This document shows, piece after piece, positions 49,913 to 59,382 of a DNA stretch of 64,000 nt. The translations under genes were made by a program, and so were the position numbers. The DNA is from Paenibacillus massiliensis 2301065 = DSM 16942 (GTDB lineage Bacteria; Bacillota; Bacilli; Paenibacillales; Paenibacillaceae). The stretch spans positions 62,001-126,000 of the forward strand of contig NZ_KB898193.1 of the NCBI RefSeq assembly GCF_000377505.1, written 5' to 3'. Numbering within the stretch: the stretch's first letter is position 1; each line of letters starts with the position of its first letter. Below the pieces are notes generated by a model. The model saw nothing but the letters and a program-made list of their open reading frames with translations, did not search any database and was not told the origin of the DNA.

Positions 49913-50096
49913 AGGCCCCTCCATTATAATTAGAATTAAGAACGTGACCCGCGATTATCTGGAATTGTTACCCAATATTATAACGAGAAAGCAGACCCTA
50001 TGGATATGCTGTATCCTACACTGCAGTGTGCTTCTTCTCACATATCTATGCTATGATATTCATATCTTCAAAAGTCTGAATAAAGGAGCATAGAGC

Positions 50097-50426
50097 ATGA
50101 ATCAGAGCATCCAACAGTTTAAGGCGGATTTCTTCAAGGCATTGGCCCATCCGATGAGAATCCGTATTCTGGAGCTGTTAAGCGATGGCGACAAGACTGT
50201 CAATGAGCTGCAAAGCATTCTTGGCTCGGAAGGCTCCGCCGTATCCCAGCAGCTGGCTGTGCTGCGCAGCAAAAATGTCGTTCAAGGGTCGAAGGACGGC
50301 ACCTCCGTCATTTACTCTCTGCGTGATCCACGGATCAAGGATCTGCTGGTGGTCGCCAAGCAAATTTTTGACAATCATCTCGTAGACGCCATCTCCCTAC
50401 TGGAAGATATCCGCAAAGAAACCTAA
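50097..50426 (+). CDS. ArsR/SmtB-family transcriptional repressor
   Basis: A 109-residue winged-helix regulator (FFKALAHPMRIRILELLSDGD, VNELQSILGSEGSAVSQQLAVL, then a beta-hairpin wing). The classical metal site ELCVCDL is absent, so the signal is probably not a thiophilic metal at helix 3. The start follows AAAGGAG. The gene downstream encodes a SulP transporter, whose promoter has tandem ATTCAAAT repeats at the transcription start; related ATATTCA sequence lies upstream of this gene, which suggests autoregulation. Confidence 0.9.
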   Translation: MNQSIQQFKADFFKALAHPMRIRILELLSDGDKTVNELQSILGSEGSAVSQQLAVLRSKNVVQGSKDGTSVIYSLRDPRIKDLLVVAKQIFDNHLVDAISLLEDIRKET

Positions 50427-50525
50427 ACACGAAGAACAAGGAGCGCTGTAAAGCAAGATGCAGGAACTTCTTGTTTTTTTGTGATTTCATGATCCATTAC
50501 ACGGTTTGGACCGATTTTTCGTGTT

Positions 50526-50578
50526 TGACAAGAGTAGAGGTCGGGAGTACATTCTTAATATATTCAAATATTCAAATA
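50526..50578 (+). promoter_or_regulatory. promoter and tandem repeat operator of the SulP gene
   Basis: TTGACA (50526-50531), 17 bases, TACATT (50549-50554), then two direct copies of ATTCAAAT (50563-50578) over the expected start. TCAAAT-type half-sites are common for ArsR-family repressors, so the adjacent regulator is the likely binder. Confidence 0.6.
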
Positions 50579-50603
50579 TATAAAGAAAAGAAGGTCACAA
50601 CAG

Positions 50604-52397
50604 ATGAAATGGACGGGGAGATTTGCAGGATATCATGCATCCGCTTTTCGAAAGGATCTGTTGTCGGGACTGATTGTCGGTATTATCGCCATTCCGCTGG
50701 GAATGGCGTTTGCCATTGCTTCAGGCGTTCAGCCAGCATATGGGCTCTATACGACGATTATTGCCGGCATACTCATATCCTTGCTGGGAGGCTCCAAATT
50801 CCAGATTGGAGGACCAACAGGTGCATTCATTCCAATCCTCTTCGCTATAGTGATGCAATATGGCTACGAGAACCTGCTGATTGCCGGACTTATGGCAGGT
50901 GTCATGCTAGTAATCATGGGGGCGCTCCGGCTGGGAGCCTTGATTAAATTCATTCCGCGCCCTGTCACGCTAGGATTCACAGCCGGGATTGCGGTTACGA
51001 TCTTCTCGGGGCAAATTGCTAACTTCCTGGGACTCCGCGATATCGAAAAGCATGAAGATTTCATCTCCAATATGAAGGAGATCGGAATTCACATAACGAC
51101 GCTAAATGTGTACAGCCTTCTTACCGCCGGAATCTGTCTGGCTGTGATCCTGGTCCTGCCTAGATTGGCACCAAAAGTACCTGCATCTCTGCTTGGACTG
51201 ATTCTCTCTACGCTGGTTGCTGCTTTCTTGTTCAAGGGACAGGTCGCTACGATCGGCTCTGCCTTCGGTGCTATTCCCAGTGCGCTGCCGAAGTTCAGTC
51301 TTCCAGACCTAACGTGGGAGCGAATCATTACTTTAATCCAACCTGCTTTTGTCATTGCAATGCTTGGCGGCATTGAATCCTTGTTATCTGCTGTAGTAGC
51401 CGATGGGATGACGGGGACAAGACATAACAGCAATCGGGAGCTTATCGGGCAGGGCATTGCCAATATCGTGACACCTTTATTTGGCGGCATCCCTGCGACG
51501 GGTGCCATCGCTCGGACAGCGACTAATATTAAATCCGGTGCCGTCTCGCCTATATCCGGTGTTGTGCATGGCATCGTCGTACTGCTCGTGCTCGTTGTCT
51601 TCGCACCGTACGCTTCGCATGTTCCGCTTGCCAGTATGGCTCCAATCCTGATGGTGGTCGCCTGGAATATGAGTGAACGCAAAGCCTTCGCACATGTACT
51701 GAAGACGCGCACCAGTGATTCGATTGTGCTGGTGATTACCTTTTTGCTTACTGTATTTACAAGCTTGACCACAGCTGTCGAGGTCGGATTGGTGCTCGCT
51801 GCCCTGCTATTCGTCAAACGCATGAGCGATATTATGAAGGTGGCCAAGGTACTGCCCGATCCAAGTCACAAGCATGAGAAGGTCATGCCACATATGGTGC
51901 ACGAAGGACACGATTGCCCGCAGGTTAGCATGTATACCATTGAGGGACCGTTATTTTTTGGTGCTGCTGATCTGTTTGAGAAATCCATCACGGATACCCT
52001 TCATCAGCGTCCCGGGATTTTGCTGTTGCGGATGGGAAAGGTTCCGTTCATGGATACGACGGGGGAATCCAACCTGGCTAGTATCGTGAAGCATTTTCAG
52101 AGTCATGGTGGAAAGATACTGCTCGCTGGTGTTCAGACACAGCCATTAGAGGTGCTGCAGCGCACAGGCTTATATACTCGAATCGGGCAAGAGCATTTCT
52201 TCGCCCATACAGGAGAAGCGATAGACTACGCCATGCTGCACCTCAATTCCAAGCAATGCATCGGCTGCAAGCATCTTGCCTTCCGTGAATGTGCGACTCT
52301 GTCTCAGGCAGGCTTGCAGCCAGACATGAACCAACGTCCAGTGGCTGGTCAGACATCCACAGGGGTACAGCAGCCTGCATTCGCTACACCGAAGTGA
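50604..52397 (+). CDS. SulP-family anion transporter with STAS domain
   Basis: A 597-residue membrane transporter for sulfate, bicarbonate or other anions. Residues 1-400 hold about twelve membrane segments with the family signature at the start (SGLIVGIIAIPLGMAFAIAS). A STAS domain follows (about 435-545; GADLFEKS region, MDTTGESNL). The last 50 residues form a tail with C552, C555 and C563 (CIGCKHLAFREC), which is unusual. It pairs with the ArsR gene. AAGGT is a modest ribosome site. Confidence 0.92.
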   Translation: MKWTGRFAGYHASAFRKDLLSGLIVGIIAIPLGMAFAIASGVQPAYGLYTTIIAGILISLLGGSKFQIGGPTGAFIPILFAIVMQYGYENLLIAGLMAGVMLVIMGALRLGALIKFIPRPVTLGFTAGIAVTIFSGQIANFLGLRDIEKHEDFISNMKEIGIHITTLNVYSLLTAGICLAVILVLPRLAPKVPASLLGLILSTLVAAFLFKGQVATIGSAFGAIPSALPKFSLPDLTWERIITLIQPAFVIAMLGGIESLLSAVVADGMTGTRHNSNRELIGQGIANIVTPLFGGIPATGAIARTATNIKSGAVSPISGVVHGIVVLLVLVVFAPYASHVPLASMAPILMVVAWNMSERKAFAHVLKTRTSDSIVLVITFLLTVFTSLTTAVEVGLVLAALLFVKRMSDIMKVAKVLPDPSHKHEKVMPHMVHEGHDCPQVSMYTIEGPLFFGAADLFEKSITDTLHQRPGILLLRMGKVPFMDTTGESNLASIVKHFQSHGGKILLAGVQTQPLEVLQRTGLYTRIGQEHFFAHTGEAIDYAMLHLNSKQCIGCKHLAFRECATLSQAGLQPDMNQRPVAGQTSTGVQQPAFATPK

Positions 52398-52429
52398 ATG
52401 TAATGCTGCCATCCATAGCAACACCTCTT

Positions 52430-52483
52430 TATAACAATCCCCCGTTGTTTCGGACTTGTGGCCAGCAACGGAGGATTGTTATA
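52430..52483. repeat. large inverted repeat after the SulP gene
   Basis: TATAACAATCC and GGATTGTTATA, extended inward by CCGTTG/CAACGG, make arms of about 17 bp with a single mismatch. No T tract follows on either strand, so it is not a standard terminator, though it sits between convergent genes. Confidence 0.65.
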
Positions 52484-52505
52484 GATGTATCAAGTGGAAG
52501 CCAGT

Positions 52506-54650
52506 TCAACCAACATGACCTGGATCTGCATCAGGATTGTGAAGATTTCTTTCCCTCGCTGTCCTTGCAAGTACGTGTCCTAAATGCGTAATGGCTTGCT
52601 TCGAATGGCGATAGAACGTCGTGCGGCTCATATGAAAAGCCTCTGCGAGCTGCGATTTTCCATGATATTTATACAAATAGCTCTCTCGTAAAATATGCTG
52701 CTCCAGCTCCGTTAACGGATACGGCGGTGGCGCAGTCGTTAATAAATACTGCACCTGTTCTCTCAGTCCCGCCCCTTTCATTCCCATCTCTCGGACCGCT
52801 GTCTGTGTCTCCAGCAGTGTATCGTCATACAAATGCTGCAGGAGGCGCTTCACCTCAGTCCAAGGCAATGGCTGGATTTCGCTTGCATGGACGATCTTAG
52901 TCGCCTGTGTAGTCTGCTGAATTATCCGCTCGACCCATACCTCGAACGTTGCCTGCCGCAGATCCAGCTCCCATAGCATCATGCTCGCCCATGGTAGCTG
53001 CTCCAAGCTCGTCTCTTCATTCTGCTGAAAGCCCATTAGTGGCAGTAACATATTCATCTGCTGGTCTGCTGTTGCTATAATTGCCCGCAGCCCACTCGTC
53101 GCCTCAATGAGCCATGACTGGAACAGCATCGCCCCAAGCTCCTCCGGTCGGTGATAGGGCTGCTCGATATCGACCGCGGCCAGCAGCATGCACATAGTAT
53201 CGGCCGCCTCTGGAGGAAGCCTTCGCAGTAGATCTGCCTCTTCGCCGAGTACTTGCAGATAGGCTGGCGCATATCGCTCCAGTAACGGCAGTGTTCTTGC
53301 GTGCAGCCACAGACCAGCCGAAAATGCTAGCGGGATCCCATTGTTGTCCCGTGTGACCAGGATGCTCTCGGGACTATACAGCGCAATATCATCCAACAGC
53401 TGATGATGCGCTCCCTCCTCAACCAGTTCTGACTGCCAGTCGGAACGAGAGATGGATGTCGCCAAAAAGCGGTGCAAATAAGGCATATCTTCGGCATTGA
53501 TCCCCCGTCGGCGTTCCTGCTGATGAATACCGGAGAAATCTACATACTGATGCGCAGCAGGCAATTGCTCCCGGTACAGCTCCAGCACATGCGCGGCAAG
53601 CTGCATCTGCCGCAGCTTATCTGCTGCAGGATATTGCTCAATCAGTAGTCTCAGTGCACGAAGGCGCATCGTTTTATATTCCCTGGGATTCCGAAGCTCA
53701 TAATCCTCTCGCAAAATTCGTCCCAACAGCTGATGTAATGCTAGACCACCCGGGACCATGCGGATACAAGATAACCTGCTCAGCGATGCATAGTCTGATG
53801 CTGATAGCGAACGCTCCAGCAGTTGATTGAGGGTCATCTGGTCCGCAGCCGGGAATAGCGCGAGCAATTGCAGGGCCTCATACATGAACGGATCTGACAC
53901 TTCTTGCAACAGTTCTGCACTAAGGATTCTTTGCAGTTGACTAGAGCGCTCCAATATGTCCTCCCCCTGACGTCGCATCATGTCAACCGTCAATGCAAGC
54001 AGTAGCGGATGTCCGCCCGTTCTATGCGCTACGTTCTGCTGCACATGCAATGGTAGCCCGCTATTATGCAAATATTCATAAATTTGCTCTCGGGTGAATA
54101 GCTCCAGAGGGAAGGTCTCGATTCGATCAGCCCATGCAGGATGTATGTGCCATTTTAGTGGCAGACCTGGTCGTGATGCCATCACCAGCAAGCATGGGGC
54201 TTGAGCCAGTCTGGGAAGCAGACTGCCCAGTAACCAGCTCTCGATTCGCTCCAGCGACTCGCAATTATCGATCAGGATCACCGTGCGCTGATGGCTCAAT
54301 TCGTTTAGGACATGGGCCATCAGTGTCTCCTCTTCTCCTCGAACGCTGCCGTATTCGGTCTCAAGACACATATCCAGATGTGTCAACAGCGCTCCTGGCG
54401 TATGCAAGCAGACCTGCCCATCCACCCACAGCGTCCTTATTTCCGACCTGCGGGAAAGAGCAGCCATTTCCGTGAGCAGCGTCGTTTTCCCGATGCCACC
54501 AATCCCTGATACAGCAAAGATCTGTGCAACCGCATCAACCGTCTCCAACCATCTGGATAATGCCTTCATTTCACGGACATAGCCGACAATAGGCTGATGG
54601 GGAACGCTTCGATCCATTGACGAATAATTCATGCAGCACGCTACTTTCAT
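52506..54650 (-). CDS. STAND-type ATPase with C-terminal helix-turn-helix
   Basis: A 714-residue signal-transduction ATPase. An NB-ARC-like P-loop (SGIGGIGKTTLL near 47-58) and Walker B VILIDNCES are followed by a sensor/winged region and a long helical domain. The C-terminus (about 645-700) carries a helix-turn-helix (LTELEQHIL, SQLAEAFHMSRTTFYRHSKQ). The layout is that of STAND transcription regulators that oligomerise on ligand binding. It is divergent from the SLH gene at 54834 and probably controls it. No clear ribosome site is seen; M at 54632 is an alternative start. Confidence 0.8.
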   Translation of the reverse strand: MKVACCMNYSSMDRSVPHQPIVGYVREMKALSRWLETVDAVAQIFAVSGIGGIGKTTLLTEMAALSRRSEIRTLWVDGQVCLHTPGALLTHLDMCLETEYGSVRGEEETLMAHVLNELSHQRTVILIDNCESLERIESWLLGSLLPRLAQAPCLLVMASRPGLPLKWHIHPAWADRIETFPLELFTREQIYEYLHNSGLPLHVQQNVAHRTGGHPLLLALTVDMMRRQGEDILERSSQLQRILSAELLQEVSDPFMYEALQLLALFPAADQMTLNQLLERSLSASDYASLSRLSCIRMVPGGLALHQLLGRILREDYELRNPREYKTMRLRALRLLIEQYPAADKLRQMQLAAHVLELYREQLPAAHQYVDFSGIHQQERRRGINAEDMPYLHRFLATSISRSDWQSELVEEGAHHQLLDDIALYSPESILVTRDNNGIPLAFSAGLWLHARTLPLLERYAPAYLQVLGEEADLLRRLPPEAADTMCMLLAAVDIEQPYHRPEELGAMLFQSWLIEATSGLRAIIATADQQMNMLLPLMGFQQNEETSLEQLPWASMMLWELDLRQATFEVWVERIIQQTTQATKIVHASEIQPLPWTEVKRLLQHLYDDTLLETQTAVREMGMKGAGLREQVQYLLTTAPPPYPLTELEQHILRESYLYKYHGKSQLAEAFHMSRTTFYRHSKQAITHLGHVLARTARERNLHNPDADPGHVG

Positions 54651-54735
54651 TCAAATTTGAAACAAAAACGAAACATCCTATTCATCTAAATATACTATAA
54701 TAATTTCGGATCAGCATAGTGCTTGAATGGAGTCA

Positions 54736-54754
54736 AGTGCCAATGGTTGGCACT
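54736..54754. promoter_or_regulatory. palindrome between the STAND regulator and SLH genes
   Basis: AGTGCCAA-TGG-TTGGCACT, a perfect 8-bp inverted repeat with a 3-bp spacer, in the 183-bp divergent intergenic region. It is a good candidate operator for the STAND regulator. Confidence 0.5.
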
Positions 54755-54833
54755 GTAATATGTCCAGCACCACATCGGAATCTCATAATTTCAGTCTATG
54801 CCGTAATACACCATGCTAAAGGGGAAGTGGTTC

Positions 54834-57800
54834 ATGAAGAAATCTCGAGCTGTTACAAGAATTACAAGCATCTTTCTCCTGAGCGTTATGTTCACAGGAC
54901 CTCTCGGATGGATCGTTGAACCTGCCGAGGCGCAATCGAGCATTGACATTCAGGCCGTTGAACTGCCGTTAATGGACAACTGGTTGGTTGTGTCCACCAC
55001 AGAACAACTCGTCTACATCAACGAGCATCAGGAGCAGTATCTAGACAACCACATCCGTCTTGATCACGACATTGATCTGACGGGAGTCTCCTGGATTCCA
55101 CTCGGCGGCAATGAATATGCTCCGTTCAGCGGGATATTCGATGGGCAGGGCCATACAATTACAGGCCTAGTCATTGATGGAGATACCCGCACCAATGTCG
55201 GCTTCTTTGGCGAGGCATCTGGAAGCATCCGCAATGTTAACCTTGAGGTGGATATTACTGGCGGCTCAAGAACAGGCGGGGTTACTGGCTACCAGTCTGG
55301 GGGGAGCATCGAAGGAGTCTATACGAAAGGCAGCGTGACGAGCCTGACAGCGCTTGACCCGAACAAGGTTATTAGTACAGGGGGAATTACCGGGGGGCTC
55401 ATGAATGCAACAGTCAATCGTTCCTCCTCTAGTGCCTCTGTTACCATTGGTTGGGGTTATAACATGTATGGCGCAGGAATTGCCGGTTTTAGCTCGGGTA
55501 GTACCATCAGCGATTCCTATTTTGATGGTCAGGTACGCAACGTAGCTGATGTTGGTAACTCGTTTGTGTTTTCAGCAGGAATCGGCGCCTATTTTCACAG
55601 TGGCGCAGGTAGTCAAAATACCATTAAGAATACGTACTCACGTGGTTACATGCATCCCGACAACCCCGGCTCGTTTACGGATAGATCCGCGATTATCAGT
55701 TATCCGAGCGGCACTGACATTTACAGCTCCTACTTCAATCAGGAGACTACAGGTGTCAGTGCAGGGGTGGGTAGCTACTATAATACGGATACATTCGAAG
55801 CTGTGCGGAAATCGATAGCGGAAATGAAACAACAGTCCACTTATAGCGGTTGGGATTTCAATCAGACCTGGAATATGCATCCGAGTGTTAACGATGGCTA
55901 TCCTTATTTTCGTCCGAAGATACTCACCGAGGAGATCCAACCCGCAGTAGCCGGGGAGCCATATTCCCAGAAATTATCAGGATGGGACGGTGCGCATGCA
56001 GGGCTGACCTGGAGCGCAACAGGTCTTCCGCCAGGCATGAGCCTAAGCCCGACAGGAGAGTTACAAGGCATACCGCTTCAACTCCTGCCCGGCAACATGA
56101 AGTACATCGTTGTCGTCACAGCAACTGATGTAGGGGCTGCTGCCGCTGTGCATTCATTTCAGCTTGAAGTCAAGACGAAGGCACCAGAGCTTGTGAATGC
56201 GTCAGTTCAACCGGGAATCGCGGCAGGCTCGACATCCATTATGGCTCTCCCTCGACAGGCAGGACATACCTTTGCTTACGTACTCAATCATGCAGAAGCT
56301 AGTCCTCCGTTGATAGGAGACACACTCCCGGCAGATGCAATACCATATATCCCGGGAATGCCTATCCCCGGCGTGAGTCCCGGGCAGACCTTGGATGTGT
56401 ACGAGGTAGATAGTCAGCAGCGCATACAAGGATGGCAGCGCTTCGTGCTGGAGGAGCAGCATATTCGACAGTTCATCCCTGTCAGCAGCATTCGTCTTGA
56501 GCCGCCTGCCCTTACTCTAATGGTTGGGGAAGCACCCACCCAGCTCATCCCAACCCTTGAGCCGGCTGAAGCCACCAATCGAACCGTTACTTGGCTATCC
56601 AACCAACCAACGGTAGCTTCAGTTAGTCCAAGCGGAGAGGTGATTCCCCTGGCACCAGGCGAAGCTGTCATTACGGCTACAGCTTCGAACGGCTCTACTG
56701 CGGATGCTATCATAACAGTGATACCTGCAACTGGCACGGTAACGGGGTCTGTATACAGCAATGTGAGCAGTTCCGTCTATGACCCAGAGCTGGTTCCGCT
56801 GACTGGTGCAGCAGTATCTATAGGCAGCAACAGGTCACTCACTGATGATGACGGAATATTCCAGCTCGATCAGATTCCCGTGGGTCTACAGACTATAATT
56901 GTAGAAGCCTCAGGATATAGAACGTTCGAACAGACCGTGAATGTTCAGAGAGGAAAGAGCACTGACACAGGGATGATCACACTCATGCTCAGTGAGACCT
57001 CGGAGCCTGAGCAGCCGCAACCTGAACCACATCCAGGTCCTGAGCCCGAGCCGGAGACGCCTCAGCCTCAGCCTGAACCGGAGCCCGGACCCAAACCGGG
57101 AACACCGCCTGTGAACGAGCCTACACCAGAGCCGGGACCATCTCCTGCACCAGATCAGGGCTCCAGGGACCGCGACGATCGTTCTTCTAATATGCAAAGT
57201 TTCCCAACAGCCTCATCATTAATAGAAATATCTATGAATGATCAGAACGTATGGGTACCAATCTCATCGGAGACAACAGCTGACGCTCAGAAGGCCATTC
57301 GCCTGAAGCCTGATGCCGCCTCACTGATCAAAGCGTTCAATGCTAGCCATGAATTGCTTATTAAGGTGGATGACAGCAGTAGCCCAGTTGTATATCTCGA
57401 TCTGCCTGGTGAGGCTCTTCTTGATATGTTGAAGCAATCTGAAGCGAATGCAATGAATCAGGGGATTACGCTCGCAGTAAACAATGTAAGTTATCCATTA
57501 CCCTTGGATCGCTTACGTAATCTTGGACCTACTTTGGAGGTCAACACCGTGGTTACAATGGTAATTGGCCATGCTAATGCATCTACGGTCAGCCGTCTAG
57601 AGGCTGTCCTCGCAGAGCAGGGTGCCAAGCTCATCGGCAGTCCTGTTACTTTCTCGCTTGAAATTAATGGACAGACGTCAGACAGCCTGGACAATATGAA
57701 ACCGAGTATACACACACCATTGTACTCAAAGCGTTCGATGGCCCTGCCCGTTCCAGTGGACCCGACTCGCTCTACCGCTGTATGGGTGGATACCGATGCC

Positions 57801-58523
57801 ACGATTCACTTTGTACCCACTTTATTTCATGCCAATGAAGCCATTAGCGAAGCTACAGGGGTAGGTGAACATGAGAAGGACAATACGAGGAATTCGTCTA
57901 TGAAGACTTCTGCTGTAGCAACGATCTATTCGCCGCACGATGGATTATTTGCGGTGATTACATCTAATCATGTCTTTGCAGATACACATGGGCATTGGGC
58001 GCAGGACGATATCGAGCTGATGGCCAACAAACAAATCGTGCAGGGGGAAGGGAACTACATTAGCCCAGATACTCCCATCACCCGTGGCGAGCTGGCAACG
58101 CTGCTTGTTCGCTCACTAGGGGGAATTGAATCTAGTGCAGCCAGTTCTTTCACCGATATATCAGCGCAAGCCGGGTATGCCAAGGCTGTGAGTACAGCCC
58201 AAGGGATGGGCTTGATTGAAGGGTATGATGATGGAACCTTCAGACCAGACGCTTTTGTGACTCGTGAGCAGTTGGCCGTTATCCTCTCGCGAACTCTCAC
58301 ACTCACAGGGAAGATGCCCCCGTCGAGATCGGAAGGGCAGGAGGTATTCTCCGATCAGAAACAGATAGCTGCTTGGGCTGTCGAACCCATAGTCCAACTG
58401 CTAGATTCCGGTATCATTCGCGGCACAACAGCAGCAGAATTCTTACCTAAGGAGCCTGCAACCCGGGCCCATAGCATAGTCATGCTAAAGCGAATCCTGC
58501 AGCATCTGGAGTACATGAACTAA
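54834..58523 (+). CDS. SLH-anchored multidomain surface protein
   Basis: A 1229-residue secreted protein. Order after the signal peptide (cleaved near AEAQS): GLUG-type repeats (about 100-250; GGVTGYQSGGSIEGVYTKGS), a putative Ig domain (PAVAGEPYSQKL), a BIG2 domain (SIRLEPPALTLMVG), a carboxypeptidase-regulatory-like domain (SLTDDDGIFQLDQIPVG), a Pro/Glu-rich spacer of about 60 residues, a domain of unknown type, then three SLH domains (DTHGHWAQDDIELM, then two more). The start ATG at 54834 follows AGGGGAAG. GLUG repeats occur in adhesins and proteases; no catalytic domain is visible here, so an adhesin or S-layer accessory is likely. Confidence 0.88.
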   Translation: MKKSRAVTRITSIFLLSVMFTGPLGWIVEPAEAQSSIDIQAVELPLMDNWLVVSTTEQLVYINEHQEQYLDNHIRLDHDIDLTGVSWIPLGGNEYAPFSGIFDGQGHTITGLVIDGDTRTNVGFFGEASGSIRNVNLEVDITGGSRTGGVTGYQSGGSIEGVYTKGSVTSLTALDPNKVISTGGITGGLMNATVNRSSSSASVTIGWGYNMYGAGIAGFSSGSTISDSYFDGQVRNVADVGNSFVFSAGIGAYFHSGAGSQNTIKNTYSRGYMHPDNPGSFTDRSAIISYPSGTDIYSSYFNQETTGVSAGVGSYYNTDTFEAVRKSIAEMKQQSTYSGWDFNQTWNMHPSVNDGYPYFRPKILTEEIQPAVAGEPYSQKLSGWDGAHAGLTWSATGLPPGMSLSPTGELQGIPLQLLPGNMKYIVVVTATDVGAAAAVHSFQLEVKTKAPELVNASVQPGIAAGSTSIMALPRQAGHTFAYVLNHAEASPPLIGDTLPADAIPYIPGMPIPGVSPGQTLDVYEVDSQQRIQGWQRFVLEEQHIRQFIPVSSIRLEPPALTLMVGEAPTQLIPTLEPAEATNRTVTWLSNQPTVASVSPSGEVIPLAPGEAVITATASNGSTADAIITVIPATGTVTGSVYSNVSSSVYDPELVPLTGAAVSIGSNRSLTDDDGIFQLDQIPVGLQTIIVEASGYRTFEQTVNVQRGKSTDTGMITLMLSETSEPEQPQPEPHPGPEPEPETPQPQPEPEPGPKPGTPPVNEPTPEPGPSPAPDQGSRDRDDRSSNMQSFPTASSLIEISMNDQNVWVPISSETTADAQKAIRLKPDAASLIKAFNASHELLIKVDDSSSPVVYLDLPGEALLDMLKQSEANAMNQGITLAVNNVSYPLPLDRLRNLGPTLEVNTVVTMVIGHANASTVSRLEAVLAEQGAKLIGSPVTFSLEINGQTSDSLDNMKPSIHTPLYSKRSMALPVPVDPTRSTAVWVDTDATIHFVPTLFHANEAISEATGVGEHEKDNTRNSSMKTSAVATIYSPHDGLFAVITSNHVFADTHGHWAQDDIELMANKQIVQGEGNYISPDTPITRGELATLLVRSLGGIESSAASSFTDISAQAGYAKAVSTAQGMGLIEGYDDGTFRPDAFVTREQLAVILSRTLTLTGKMPPSRSEGQEVFSDQKQIAAWAVEPIVQLLDSGIIRGTTAAEFLPKEPATRAHSIVMLKRILQHLEYMN

Positions 58524-58610
58524 TACTCTGACTGATACTGATTTAATGACTGGAGAGCGGGGGCGTTGGCGGAGGCAAGTAAGTCCACCCGTACGACACC
58601 CTCGCCTCGT

Positions 58611-58645
58611 GACCCATGCGGAACCTTAACCGCATGGGTCTTTTT
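58611..58645 (+). terminator. intrinsic terminator of the SLH gene
   Basis: GACCCATGCGG and CCGCATGGGTC form an 11-bp stem followed by five T residues. Confidence 0.9.
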
Positions 58646-58746
58646 CCATGTATATACATACTTAAAAGGTTGCTTCTATGATCGGCTTCGGAGCAGACTG
58701 TGCCGCCACATCAATGTGTTGGACTGGTAGCGCCGAGCTTTAGAGA

Positions 58747-59139
58747 CTAATCGACAGTCATTCTGTCTCCCCGGGTCGTTGGCTGCGAGATGACAAGGAA
58801 TTCTACATCTGCCTCCGATACATTAAGCATCTGGTGAGGAATCTGTGGCGGCACCTCTGCTCCTTCCTGTGCGTGCAGATTTACGATCTCTCCGTCAATC
58901 TCCAGCGTAGCTATCCCCTTCAATACGAAGAAAAACTGACGGGACACCTGATGCACATGTCTGATCTCAGCCGTGTGAGGCGGCATTCTTTCGTGAATTA
59001 CACTGAGGTCCTGACCCTTAACGAGATGCCAGCCATCGCAGACCTCTCCCCATACATAATGCTCTGCATTATGCTTGCTGATGCTCAGTTCGCCGCTCTG
59101 TTGTACACTTGATTCTCTCTTGTCTTGCTCCACTTGCAT
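58747..59139 (-). CDS. cupin domain protein
   Basis: A 130-residue single-domain cupin. The metal-binding motifs are recognisable in HTAEIRHVHQVSRQFFFVLKG (cupin motif 1, H and E ligands) and PPQIPHQMLN (motif 2). Small cupins of this kind bind metal and act as isomerases, dioxygenases or sugar-binding proteins; the activity cannot be named. AAGGGG precedes the start. Confidence 0.85.
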   Translation of the reverse strand: MQVEQDKRESSVQQSGELSISKHNAEHYVWGEVCDGWHLVKGQDLSVIHERMPPHTAEIRHVHQVSRQFFFVLKGIATLEIDGEIVNLHAQEGAEVPPQIPHQMLNVSEADVEFLVISQPTTRGDRMTVD

Positions 59140-59382
59140 TCCCCTTCCTTGTTGCCTGTAGCATGAAGTAGTTCTTTCTAGCTTAACTCAATATATTACA
59201 CAAATTTAACAGCTCCATCACATCATGTCACGGACAATCTGGTCTACATGCGTGAAGGGCCTTGAAAATCTATACTCGGCGTATGCTCTCTTCCTTCACA
59301 CATGCTCTATTATGATTTGCAGTCGTATTACCTAGGCGTTACAATAGGGACAACTTTTCGCTTACACAAGGATGATGTCATT

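Noticed and set aside
50471-50947. 158-codon plus-strand frame overlapping the SulP start
   Set aside because: Covers the SulP promoter and overlaps the transporter in another frame; no protein-like pattern.
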